Source: Pseudarthrobacter sp. W1I19
GTDB taxonomy: Bacteria; Actinomycetota; Actinomycetes; Actinomycetales; Micrococcaceae
DNA length: 64,000 bases
Assembly: GCF_030817835.1 (NCBI RefSeq)
Contig: NZ_JAUSZR010000001.1
Location: 620,001 to 684,000 of the forward strand
Direction: 5' to 3'
Each line of letters opens with the position of its first letter. The first letter of the stretch is position 1. Under the pieces are notes generated by a model. That model searched no databases. It saw nothing but the letters and a program-made list of their open reading frames with translations, and was not told the origin of the DNA. This document shows positions 33,335 to 40,871 of this stretch, one piece after another. A program made the translations under genes and the position numbers.

Positions 33335-35439
33335 GAACGGTTCCCCTGCCGGTTGATCAATGCTTCGATGTCTGCTGTGCCCAGGATGCCGTCGGCCACA
33401 AATACGGTGATGCTGCGCTGGACGGGATGGCCCGGTTCAGCGATGACCGGGGTGTCCCATGCCAAGGACTGGCCCACGCCCGGGTAACCGTCCATCCGGA
33501 CGAACCAGGGGTCCGTGGAATCCGTCGCCGCCACAAAAACGAGCGTGGCCCTGCCAACTGACGTGCCGCCGTCGGACTGTCCGGCCGCCAAAGTTTCCGT
33601 CCCGAAATTTCCGGACCACGCGAGCCAGGGCGTAACCGAACCGTGCACTCCCGACTCGCCTTCGCCCTCCAGGGTCCACACCCTGGCGCCTTCGCACTCG
33701 GGCAGCCGCCAGAAGAACCCGCCGTAGCCGCCTTCGTGCCGGCCGTTGGAGCCCGGGCTGCCGAGGCTGACTGGCTCGTCGCCGGCGGGGGAGAGTGCGA
33801 AGTCGAGGGACAGCTGCCAGGTGGACGGGCTGACGCCGGACCAGGTCCAGGTGTGTTCCTCGGCCAGGACCGGGGCGCCGTCGGGCCCGTTCCAGCTCAA
33901 CGTTTCCTGCAGCCGGCCCTCTTGCCCGCCTGCTGCGGCAGCGGTCTCCTGAACCGAGGTGGCCGTGATGCTGCCGTGGTCCGGCCGCCAGATGTACTGG
34001 CCGGCCGCACGGGTGTAGGTGCGGCCACCCCAGAAATTGATGCCGTCCACGTCCTGCAGGGCCACGCCGACGCCGAGGTGCCAGACGTGGTCCAGCGGCT
34101 GGTGGTCCGTGACCATCGTTCCGGAACGGGTCCGGACTGGGTGCAGATAGGGCCGCGGGGAGGAAACAGCACGGATGCGGTGGCCATCCTGGTACTCCGC
34201 CACCTCCTGCCCGTCCAGCGTCAGGGTGCGGACCGGCGGCATCTTTCTCGCCCACGGGACGCCCAGTTCTGCGAAGGTGGCCTGGGCTTTGGCGGCTCGC
34301 TCCAGCAAAGGCCCGATTCCATGTACTACCGGATGGGCGTCGTCGCCCTCGCCTTCCCAGGTGATGTGGTCCGGGCCGATCTGCTGCGGTGCCGGCGCAG
34401 TGCGGATGGCTTCCAGCACGGTGGTGAAGGCGCCGGCGTGGGGAAGGGAACACAACAGCGGGGCGCCGGTAGACCGCGCGTCCAGCAGGTTCTCCAGCAG
34501 GTCCGTCCGGCCGAAGGTTTCACGGCGCTCGCCGTCGGCGGCGCTGATGACCACTTCGTCTTCGGTGTAGAACAGCGTGATCTCACCCAAAGTGCCGTGC
34601 ACAGTCACGGACGGGTTCTGCTGCTCGGGTGCGCACAGTGTCAGGCCGCACAGCAGCGTGGTGCCGGCGGCGGTGCGCACGCGCAGGATGGAAGTGTCGT
34701 CGCTCTCGGTGTCGTGTGCCCGATACAAATCCGTGTCCACCGACTCCACGTCCGCGATGGTGCGGGCTCCCGCCATGTGGAGCGCCGTGGCTACCGCGTG
34801 AGCCAGGGCATTGGTTGCGACGCCGTCAATGACGTCGATGCCGTCGAGGCTGCGCTTCCCGGCCCAGCGTGACCGTTTGAAGTAGGCCTTGCTCCGTACC
34901 CACTGCCCCTGCGCGCTCAGCCCGAGGACATCACCGATGCCGCCGGCGTCCACGAGGGTCCGGATAGCAGGCAGCGCGTGGGAGCCCAGGCTTTGGAAGC
35001 CCACCTGGACCAGCCGGCCTGCAGTTTCAGCCGCTGCCAGCACCTCTTCGAACTGGGCGAGTGAGGCCACCGGCGGCTTTTCCACATAGACGTCCTTGCC
35101 CGCTGACAGGGCGGCGAGTGCCAAGGGAGCATGGGTCTGGATGGGGGTGGCAAGAATGACGACGTCGACGCCCGGGTCCGCTGCCAGCAGCTGCGCCAGG
35201 TCATCGAAAACGGCTACTGACTCTGCCAGCCGTCCCTCTGCCGGCGGGTTCGGGTCCGCCACGGCAACAAGCTCGACGGCGCTGGCTTCTTCAAGCCGCG
35301 CCAGGTTGGCCAGGTGCCGCTCACCGAAGCCGTGGACGCCTACCAGGGCTACGCGCGGAACGGCATGGGCGGCAGCGGCGGGAGGAGGGTCTCCGGCCGG
35401 GTGGGTGCTGTTTTCCGCGGTGGCGGATGGTCGAGTCAT
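33331..35439 (-). CDS. Fusion of Gfo/Idh/MocA oxidoreductase and DUF6807 (PmoA-like) domain
   Basis: A 702-residue two-domain protein. Residues about 25-390 are a Gfo/Idh/MocA oxidoreductase: VALVGVHGFGERHLANL (Rossmann), YVEKPPVAS (EKP) and KRSRWAGKRSLDGIDVIDGV. From about 400 to the end it is a DUF6807/PmoA-type beta-rich domain (YLHPVRTRSG, DHQPLDHVWHLGVG, FWRLPE). The oxidoreductase half is closely related to the unfused protein at 52757-54037. The fusion suggests oxidation of a bound sugar or glycoside and a following step in the same polypeptide; the reaction is not established. Confidence 0.82.
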   Translation of the reverse strand: MTRPSATAENSTHPAGDPPPAAAAHAVPRVALVGVHGFGERHLANLARLEEASAVELVAVADPNPPAEGRLAESVAVFDDLAQLLAADPGVDVVILATPIQTHAPLALAALSAGKDVYVEKPPVASLAQFEEVLAAAETAGRLVQVGFQSLGSHALPAIRTLVDAGGIGDVLGLSAQGQWVRSKAYFKRSRWAGKRSLDGIDVIDGVATNALAHAVATALHMAGARTIADVESVDTDLYRAHDTESDDTSILRVRTAAGTTLLCGLTLCAPEQQNPSVTVHGTLGEITLFYTEDEVVISAADGERRETFGRTDLLENLLDARSTGAPLLCSLPHAGAFTTVLEAIRTAPAPQQIGPDHITWEGEGDDAHPVVHGIGPLLERAAKAQATFAELGVPWARKMPPVRTLTLDGQEVAEYQDGHRIRAVSSPRPYLHPVRTRSGTMVTDHQPLDHVWHLGVGVALQDVDGINFWGGRTYTRAAGQYIWRPDHGSITATSVQETAAAAGGQEGRLQETLSWNGPDGAPVLAEEHTWTWSGVSPSTWQLSLDFALSPAGDEPVSLGSPGSNGRHEGGYGGFFWRLPECEGARVWTLEGEGESGVHGSVTPWLAWSGNFGTETLAAGQSDGGTSVGRATLVFVAATDSTDPWFVRMDGYPGVGQSLAWDTPVIAEPGHPVQRSITVFVADGILGTADIEALINRQGNRS

Positions 35440-35470
35440 GAGGATGGTCCTTGGTTACAGAAGGGAAGAG

Positions 35471-35572
35471 TGAACTGAGGGGGAGGGCGAACTGAAGGGG
35501 GAGGGCGACTGAAGGGGAGGGCGAACTGAAGGGGGAGGGCGACTGAAGGGGAAGGGCGACTGAAGCGGATGG
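35471..35572 (-). repeat. Tandem G-rich minisatellite
   Basis: About six imperfect copies of an ACTGAAGGGGGAGGGCG unit (17-20 bp) lie in the gap between the Gfo/Idh-DUF6807 and esterase genes; the rest of 35440-35639 continues in more degenerate AACTGGAGGTGG-like units. No gene is seen in the gap. Confidence 0.8.
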
Positions 35573-35639
35573 CTAATTGAAGGGTTGGAAGACGCAGGGA
35601 CTGGCTAACGGGAGGTGGATTGGAAGCTGGAGGAGATTG

Positions 35640-37040
35640 CTAACTGGAGGTGGAATGGCAGTTGACGCTGGATGGCGGAGTGGATGATGGGAGGACGTGG
35701 AGCGTGGCGGCGAGGAAGTCGAGTGCTTCCTCTTGCATCCGGGCGGTGAACACGTGACCGCCGGGCCAGAAGCTTCCGGTATAGATTCCAGGTGGGTGCA
35801 GCGACTCCAGGATGGTGTGGGCCTGGCGCATTCCGTGTTCGGGAAAGAGTTCGTCAGACAGTGCGTACTGCACCAGCAGCCGGCTGGCCGCTGACCTTGC
35901 GGTCAGCTCCGGCCAGTCGCCCAGGCGCCACAGGCCTGGAGTCTGCAGCAGCCACGAATGCGCGTCCAGGTGGGCGGGCAGCAGCGACTGGAATGTGGTC
36001 ATCATGCAGGTCACCACGTAGCTCCGGATCCTGGGACTCAGTGCGGCGAGGGTCAGGGAGCGGCCGCCGCCACCGGAGAAACCGATGCAGCCCAGCCTGT
36101 CCTGGTCCACATCCGGCAGGCCGGCGAGGATTTCCAGGGCAGCGAGGTCGTCGTGGGCCACCATGCCGGCCAGGCTGGTGCCCAGCAGGCCCGCGGTTTT
36201 GGCTACGGTGTCCTCGTGGAATCCGGCTGCGGCGTTGTACACGTCTGCCTCGGAGGGAACGATGCCGTCCTCCCGCCATTGCGCCTGCCGCGCCTCAAAT
36301 GCCGAGGCCGTCCGCCACGGCGGGACGTCGAGGTTGAAGCGGCGGCTGCCCCAGGCGAAGGTGTCGTGGGCGAGGACCGCAAAGCCGCGGCGTGCGATGT
36401 CTGTGGCGAGGGCGTGGCCGTCGTAGTGTCCGGCCCTCGCACTTTCCGCGGAGGGATGGGACTCGGGAAGTTCCACGAGCCGGTCGGCGCCACCGAACTT
36501 GTTGCCGCCGTGGCAGTGCAGCGCCAGGATTCCGGGCAGGGGACCGGCAGCGCCGGCCGGGCGAATCAGCCAGCCTGTGGTCCGGGGGCCGAAGCCCAGC
36601 TGCCAGCTGAGCTGGGAGGTGGTGACGCCGTCGTACGTTTCCTCCCAGTGGACGGTGACATCAGGGGACGGCTGTGCACCCGGTGCGTCCGGCACGCCGG
36701 GCACGCCGGGCGTGCCGGGCACGCCGGGCACGCCCGGCATTTGAGGCACGCCCGGCACAGCGGGCAAGCCCAGGGCGTCCGCAAGTTCCTGGGCAGGTGG
36801 GCTGGAAGCCTGGTGCCGCGGGTGTTCCTGAACGTAGGCAGGCCAGTCCTCGTAGCCGGCAATCGCACTGGGCCGGGGTGGGCGGGCCTGCTGGGACAAC
36901 TCAACATCCGGGCCCTGCCCAGCACCACGAGGCACCCCGGTCTCGGGGCTCAGCGCAGTCTCGCCCCTCAGCGCAGTCTCACCCCTCAGCGCAGTCTCAC
37001 CCCTCAGCGCAGCGCTGTTCTGTCCGGCAGTGCGGTTCAC
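35640..37040 (-). CDS. Alpha/beta-hydrolase esterase (acetyl-xylan-esterase/dienelactone-hydrolase-like) with N-terminal repeats
   Basis: A 466-residue protein whose C-terminal two thirds are an alpha/beta hydrolase: ALHCHGGNKFGG (oxyanion region), nucleophile Ser322 in IGFSGGGGRS, and late Asp (ALSDELFPE) and His (WPGGHVF). The N-terminal third is unusual: copies of LRGETA (about residues 13-30) and a collagen-like GVP/GTP run (about 97-117), each encoded by DNA tandem repeats. The GTG at 37040 has AGGAGG 7 nt upstream and is chosen over GTG 37061. No signal peptide, so it probably de-esterifies imported oligosaccharides. Confidence 0.8.
   Translation of the reverse strand: MNRTAGQNSAALRGETALRGETALRGETALSPETGVPRGAGQGPDVELSQQARPPRPSAIAGYEDWPAYVQEHPRHQASSPPAQELADALGLPAVPGVPQMPGVPGVPGTPGVPGVPDAPGAQPSPDVTVHWEETYDGVTTSQLSWQLGFGPRTTGWLIRPAGAAGPLPGILALHCHGGNKFGGADRLVELPESHPSAESARAGHYDGHALATDIARRGFAVLAHDTFAWGSRRFNLDVPPWRTASAFEARQAQWREDGIVPSEADVYNAAAGFHEDTVAKTAGLLGTSLAGMVAHDDLAALEILAGLPDVDQDRLGCIGFSGGGGRSLTLAALSPRIRSYVVTCMMTTFQSLLPAHLDAHSWLLQTPGLWRLGDWPELTARSAASRLLVQYALSDELFPEHGMRQAHTILESLHPPGIYTGSFWPGGHVFTARMQEEALDFLAATLHVLPSSTPPSSVNCHSTSS
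36691..36756 (-). repeat. 9-bp in-frame repeat in the esterase gene
   Basis: GGCACGCCG-type units repeat about six times and encode the Gly-Val/Thr-Pro run. The period is a multiple of three, so length changes keep the frame. Confidence 0.85.
36951..37016 (-). repeat. 18-bp in-frame tandem repeat at the esterase N-terminus
   Basis: Three copies of CAGCGCAGTCTCACCCCT (36951-37004; the first differs by one base) plus a partial fourth encode the LRGETA repeats. Copy-number change would alter the N-terminus without a frameshift. Confidence 0.88.
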
Positions 37041-37106
37041 TGGCCTGCCTCCTGTTCGCACGGTTTGGTAAGGACGGGTATCGTTACGGCGGACCTCAGC
37101 CCGGGA

Positions 37107-38402
37107 CTAGCCAAGGTTCGAGTTGACCTCTTGGATAAAGCCCTTGGCGGCGTCCCGCGGGGAGATCTTTCCGAACAATACATCCGTGTTGAACCGGTTG
37201 AGGACCTCCATGGTGGCGGATGATCCGGCGGGGAACGGCAGCGGCGGCTCGATCGTCATCTCGGCCAGGCGGTCCAGGTACCCGGCTTCCTTCTGCTGGG
37301 ATTCCTTCAGGAGGGGAGTGATGGCGGCCTTGAGCTCGGTGTTGGCGGGCATGCCCCGGTCGCTCTTGATCTTGGTGGCGGCGTCAACGTTGTTCACCAG
37401 GTAGTTGATGAACATGGCGGCTTCCTTGGGGTGTGCCGACTTGGAGGAGATGGCGTATTCCATGGAGGACCGCAGCCATGATCCCGGCTGCTTGCTCTCG
37501 CCGGGCAGCTTCATCATCACCAGCGGCGAACCCGAGTAGGAATTCATCTGGTTGCTCCAGGAGATCTTCATGCCCTGCTTGCCCTGGCCCATGAGGGTCA
37601 TCTCGGGCTGTGCCGAGCCGTCCTCAACCGTCTGGGATGCGGATGGGGCGCCCCCGGTTTCCATCAGCCGCTTGTTCAACTCGTACCATTTGGTGGCGGT
37701 GTCCTCGCTGATGCCCAGCTTCTTGCCGTCATCGGTGTAGAGGTCTTCCCCGTTCTGCCGTGCCCAGACGGCCAGGAACGAGTCGTTGGCCATGGGGGTT
37801 GTGCCGAAGGTTCCGGCCGGGGACTTTTTCGTGATCTCTGCGGCGATGTCCGCGTAGTCGTCCCAGGTCCAGGTTTCGTCGTCCGGCAGCTTCACCCCGG
37901 CGGCTTCGAAGACTTTCGGATCGATCACCATGGACATGGCGTTAACGCCGGCTGTGATGGTGTACTGCTTGCCGTCGATTTTGCCCAGCTCCACGGTCCC
38001 TTCGGCAAACTTGGACGTATCGATCTGGTCCTTGACCTTGTCCAGGTCCAGCAGGACGCCGCGGGTGGCGTACTCGCTGGGGTAGGCGCCGCTCATGGCG
38101 AAGACATCCGGGGTGGTGCCGCCGGCGATCTGGGTGGCCATCTTGTCCCAGTAGGAACTGAATTCGGTGTTCTCACCCTGCACCCTGATGGTGGGGTTTG
38201 CGGCCTCGAAGTCCTTGATGACCTCGAGCGTGGTCTTGGCCCTGGAGTCGTTGCCCCACCAGGCGAATCGGATGGTGACGGGATCCTCGACCGTCCCTAC
38301 CTTCCCTGCCTCCGGGCTGCTCCCGCAACCGGTGAGGACCAGCGCAAGTGCTGCTGTCGCGCCAACTGTTGCCATTGATAACTTCGTGAGACCAAACCGC
38401 AT
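37107..38402 (-). CDS. ABC transporter sugar-binding lipoprotein (CUT1 family)
   Basis: A 431-residue extracellular solute-binding protein. The lipobox LVLTGC puts Cys26 as the lipidated residue. The mature N-terminus VTIRFAWWGNDSRAKTTLEV and the region SSYWDKMATQIAGGTTPDVF match CUT1 oligosaccharide binding proteins and closely resemble the two other binding proteins in this window. It heads the leftward operon (esterase, Gfo/Idh-DUF6807, M24-like) and is divergent from the permease pair. A LacI-type operator overlaps its promoter. Confidence 0.92.
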   Translation of the reverse strand: MRFGLTKLSMATVGATAALALVLTGCGSSPEAGKVGTVEDPVTIRFAWWGNDSRAKTTLEVIKDFEAANPTIRVQGENTEFSSYWDKMATQIAGGTTPDVFAMSGAYPSEYATRGVLLDLDKVKDQIDTSKFAEGTVELGKIDGKQYTITAGVNAMSMVIDPKVFEAAGVKLPDDETWTWDDYADIAAEITKKSPAGTFGTTPMANDSFLAVWARQNGEDLYTDDGKKLGISEDTATKWYELNKRLMETGGAPSASQTVEDGSAQPEMTLMGQGKQGMKISWSNQMNSYSGSPLVMMKLPGESKQPGSWLRSSMEYAISSKSAHPKEAAMFINYLVNNVDAATKIKSDRGMPANTELKAAITPLLKESQQKEAGYLDRLAEMTIEPPLPFPAGSSATMEVLNRFNTDVLFGKISPRDAAKGFIQEVNSNLG

Positions 38403-38449
38403 TGTCCTGCCCCTTAGTAGGTGAATCCGGGTGATGTGACGCCTGCTAC

Positions 38450-38508
38450 AGAAAGCGTTTTCTCAAAAACTAACAAAGGGCTATACAAGAGTCAAGAAAC
38501 CGTTTACT
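38450..38508 (-). promoter_or_regulatory. Leftward promoter and LacI operators for the binding-protein operon
   Basis: On the minus strand TTGACT (38490-38495) is 17 bp from TAGTTT (38467-38472). The operator AGAAAGCGTTTTCT (38450-38463) lies at the expected start, and a weaker match AGAAACCGTTTACT (38495-38508) overlaps the -35. The rest of 38403-38752 contains the small ORF at 38670 and no other gene. Confidence 0.75.
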
Positions 38509-38669
38509 TTGGTACCGAGCCGCTTTTTCAACCGCACCACCGCACGTGGCGCATAGACGATCGCCAAGCCGTTGCCACCTTCTCCAGGAAGCGGGCCGGG
38601 GAGGTATGCGTCTTAGATCGCTTTTGCGGTTACCAAAACGTGGAGGCCACGATGACCAAAGGAGACCAC

Positions 38670-38756
38670 ATGGCCGCTAAGCACATACCCAGGGCACCGC
38701 GCCCGGCAGGAATGCCGGCTGCAGCGGGGAAGTACGAAACGGGGCTGCCGCAGTGA
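38670..38756 (+). CDS. Possible 28-residue leader ORF coupled to the permease
   Basis: ATG at 38670 follows AAAGGAG (38658-38664) with good spacing, and the ORF (MAAKHIPRAPRPAGMPAAAG...) ends in a GTGA overlap with the permease start at 38753. This geometry suggests translational coupling or a regulatory leader peptide. An in-frame ATG at 38652 would make it 34 residues. No known family is recognised, and chance cannot be excluded. Confidence 0.45.
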   Translation: MAAKHIPRAPRPAGMPAAAGKYETGLPQ

Positions 38757-39697
38757 GCGCCATCAGCGAACTGAGCTCGTTCTCGCGGCGCAAGGGCAAA
38801 GCCACCGCCGAGGAGAAGAAGGCCAACGGCCGGGACAACAAGGCCGCCTACATCTTCCTGCTGCCTTGGCTGGTTGGCCTGGTGGCCATCACCATCGGCC
38901 CCATGCTGATGTCCCTCTACCTGTCCTTCACGGATTACAACCTGCTCCAGCCGCCCGAATGGACGGGGCTGGAGAACTTCACCCGAATGCTCACCGATGC
39001 CCGGCTGCACAACTCGCTGCGGGTGACCTTCACCTACGTGTTTATCGGTGTACCGCTCCAGCTCGCCGTGGCCCTGCTGATTGCGCTCGTCCTGGACAAG
39101 GGGCTGCGCGGCCTGCCTTTCTACCGCTCGGTGTTCTACCTGCCTTCACTGCTGGGCGGTTCGGTGGCCGTGGCCATCCTGTGGAAGCAGATCTTCGGCA
39201 CCACGGGCCTGGTGAACCAGGTCCTTGCCATGTTCGGCATCCAGGGTCCGGGCTGGATCTCGGATCCGAGCACTGCGCTGGGTTCGATCATCCTCCTGCA
39301 CGTCTGGACCTTCGGCGCCCCGATGATCATCTTCCTCGCCGGCCTGCGCCAGATCCCGAACATGTATTACGAGGCGGCAAAGGTTGATGGCGCCACCACT
39401 CTGCAGCAGTTCTGGAAGATCACCATGCCGATGCTGAGTCCAATCATCTTCTTCAACCTGGTGTTGCAGATCATCGGTTCTTTCCAGTCATTCACCCAGG
39501 CGTTCATCGTCTCGGGCGGCAACGGCGGGCCCTCGGACTCCACCATGTTCTTCACCCTGTACCTGTACCAAAAGGGATTCGGCCAGTTCGACATGGGCTA
39601 CGCGTCCGCCATGGCCTGGGTCCTGCTGCTGATCATCGGCGTCTTCACCGCCATCAACTTCATCGCTTCTAAGTATTGGGTTTTCTATGACGACTAA
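38753..39697 (+). CDS. ABC transporter permease, CUT1 (MalF/UgpA type)
   Basis: A 314-residue inner-membrane permease with six expected membrane helices (first at about AAYIFLLPWLVGLVAITIGP) and the EAA loop YYEAAKVDGATTLQQFWKIT that contacts the ATPase. It starts with GTG at 38753 and overlaps the next permease by 11 nt. It works with the second permease and with the binding proteins at 37107 and/or 40872 to import an oligosaccharide. No ATPase is encoded nearby, so a shared MsmK/UgpC-type subunit is probably used. Confidence 0.92.
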   Translation: MSAISELSSFSRRKGKATAEEKKANGRDNKAAYIFLLPWLVGLVAITIGPMLMSLYLSFTDYNLLQPPEWTGLENFTRMLTDARLHNSLRVTFTYVFIGVPLQLAVALLIALVLDKGLRGLPFYRSVFYLPSLLGGSVAVAILWKQIFGTTGLVNQVLAMFGIQGPGWISDPSTALGSIILLHVWTFGAPMIIFLAGLRQIPNMYYEAAKVDGATTLQQFWKITMPMLSPIIFFNLVLQIIGSFQSFTQAFIVSGGNGGPSDSTMFFTLYLYQKGFGQFDMGYASAMAWVLLLIIGVFTAINFIASKYWVFYDD

Positions 39698-40631
39698 GCT
39701 TGAGACGCTGCCCGCCCCGGACAAGAAGTCAGGCGCCGGCAAGCCTACGAACCACCGCAAGCCCAAAGTCCGGGAGTCCCGCGGCACCCTGGCTTTCAGC
39801 CGCTCGCAGCGGACCAAAGCCCTCATCAAGCACGCGATCCTGATCCTTGCCGGCGGGCTGATGATCTACCCGCTGCTGTGGATGGTGGTGTCCTCGCTGC
39901 GGCCCAACGAGCTGATCTTCCGCGAGCCCGGCCTGTGGCTGAACAGCCTGGAGATGGGCAACTACACTTCGGGCTGGTCAGCACTTACCCACCCGTTCGG
40001 CCACTACATGCTCAATTCGGCCATTGTGGTGATCGGGTCCATCCTGGGCAACCTGATCTCCTGCTCGATGGCCGCCTACGCCTTCGCCCGGCTGCAGTTC
40101 ACCGGCAAGAAGCTGTTCTTCGGCATCATGCTCCTGACCATCATGCTGCCGTTCCACGTGGTCATCGTGCCGCAGTACATCCTGTTCTCGCAGATCGGCT
40201 GGGTGAACACCTTCTGGCCGCTGCTGGTTCCCAAACTGCTGGCCACTGATGCGTTCTTCGTGTTCCTGATGGTCCAGTTCATCCGCGGTATTCCGCGGGA
40301 GTTGGATGAGGCCGCCAGGATCGACGGCGCAGGCCATCCGCGCATCTTCCTGCGGGTCATCCTGCCGCTGATGGTTCCGGCGCTTGCCACCACCACCATC
40401 TTCACGTTCATTTGGACCTGGAACGACTTCTTCGGCGCCTTGATCTACCTGACGGACCCCGACATGTTCACCGTTCCGGTAGCCCTGCGGGCCTTCGTGG
40501 ACTCGCAATCCGCCACGAGCTGGGGATCCTTGTTCGCCATGTCCATCGTGTCCCTCCTGCCCGTGTTCCTGGTCTTCCTCTTCGGCCAGCGGTTCCTCAT
40601 CAAGGGCATCGCCACCACCGGCATCAAGTAG
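39687..40631 (+). CDS. ABC transporter permease, CUT1 (MalG/UgpE type)
   Basis: A 314-residue permease partner. The N-terminal 45 residues are cytoplasmic and basic; the first helix is HAILILAGGLMIYPLLWMVV and the EAA loop is ELDEAARIDGAGHPRIFLRV. It is closely related to the permease at 49738. It ends the two-gene permease unit; a hairpin at 40692 follows. Confidence 0.92.
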   Translation: MTTKLETLPAPDKKSGAGKPTNHRKPKVRESRGTLAFSRSQRTKALIKHAILILAGGLMIYPLLWMVVSSLRPNELIFREPGLWLNSLEMGNYTSGWSALTHPFGHYMLNSAIVVIGSILGNLISCSMAAYAFARLQFTGKKLFFGIMLLTIMLPFHVVIVPQYILFSQIGWVNTFWPLLVPKLLATDAFFVFLMVQFIRGIPRELDEAARIDGAGHPRIFLRVILPLMVPALATTTIFTFIWTWNDFFGALIYLTDPDMFTVPVALRAFVDSQSATSWGSLFAMSIVSLLPVFLVFLFGQRFLIKGIATTGIK

Positions 40632-40691
40632 GCGCTGGGGCTGGTCCTGGCAGCTTCCTGACCGCGCCAGCGCCGAGTCCCGCCGGAAACG

Positions 40692-40709
40692 GCCCGTCTA
40701 CCGACGGGC
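40692..40709 (+). terminator. Short terminator hairpin after the permeases
   Basis: GCCCGTC (40692-40698) pairs with GACGGGC (40703-40709) around TACC, followed by TGTTTCTG. It separates the permease pair from the next binding-protein gene, which has its own promoter. Confidence 0.6.
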
Positions 40710-40741
40710 TGTTTCTGCCAGCGAAGAGTTTTGAAAACATC

Positions 40742-40791
40742 TTGTGATACAAGTTGAGGACTTGTAGTATTAGGCTCAGAAAACGCTTTCC
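40742..40791 (+). promoter_or_regulatory. Promoter and LacI operator for the second binding protein
   Basis: TTGTGA (40742-40747)-N17-TAGTAT (40765-40770) is a good promoter, with the operator AGAAAACGCTTTCC (40778-40791) placed at the transcription start. This suggests direct repression by the local LacI protein. Confidence 0.78.
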
Positions 40792-40871
40792 AGCCTTTCG
40801 ACCCCTTGTTGTTTACGAGTTTATTCCCCATCGCATCCCCAGCAACATGATCAAAGAAGATCGGAGTACCA

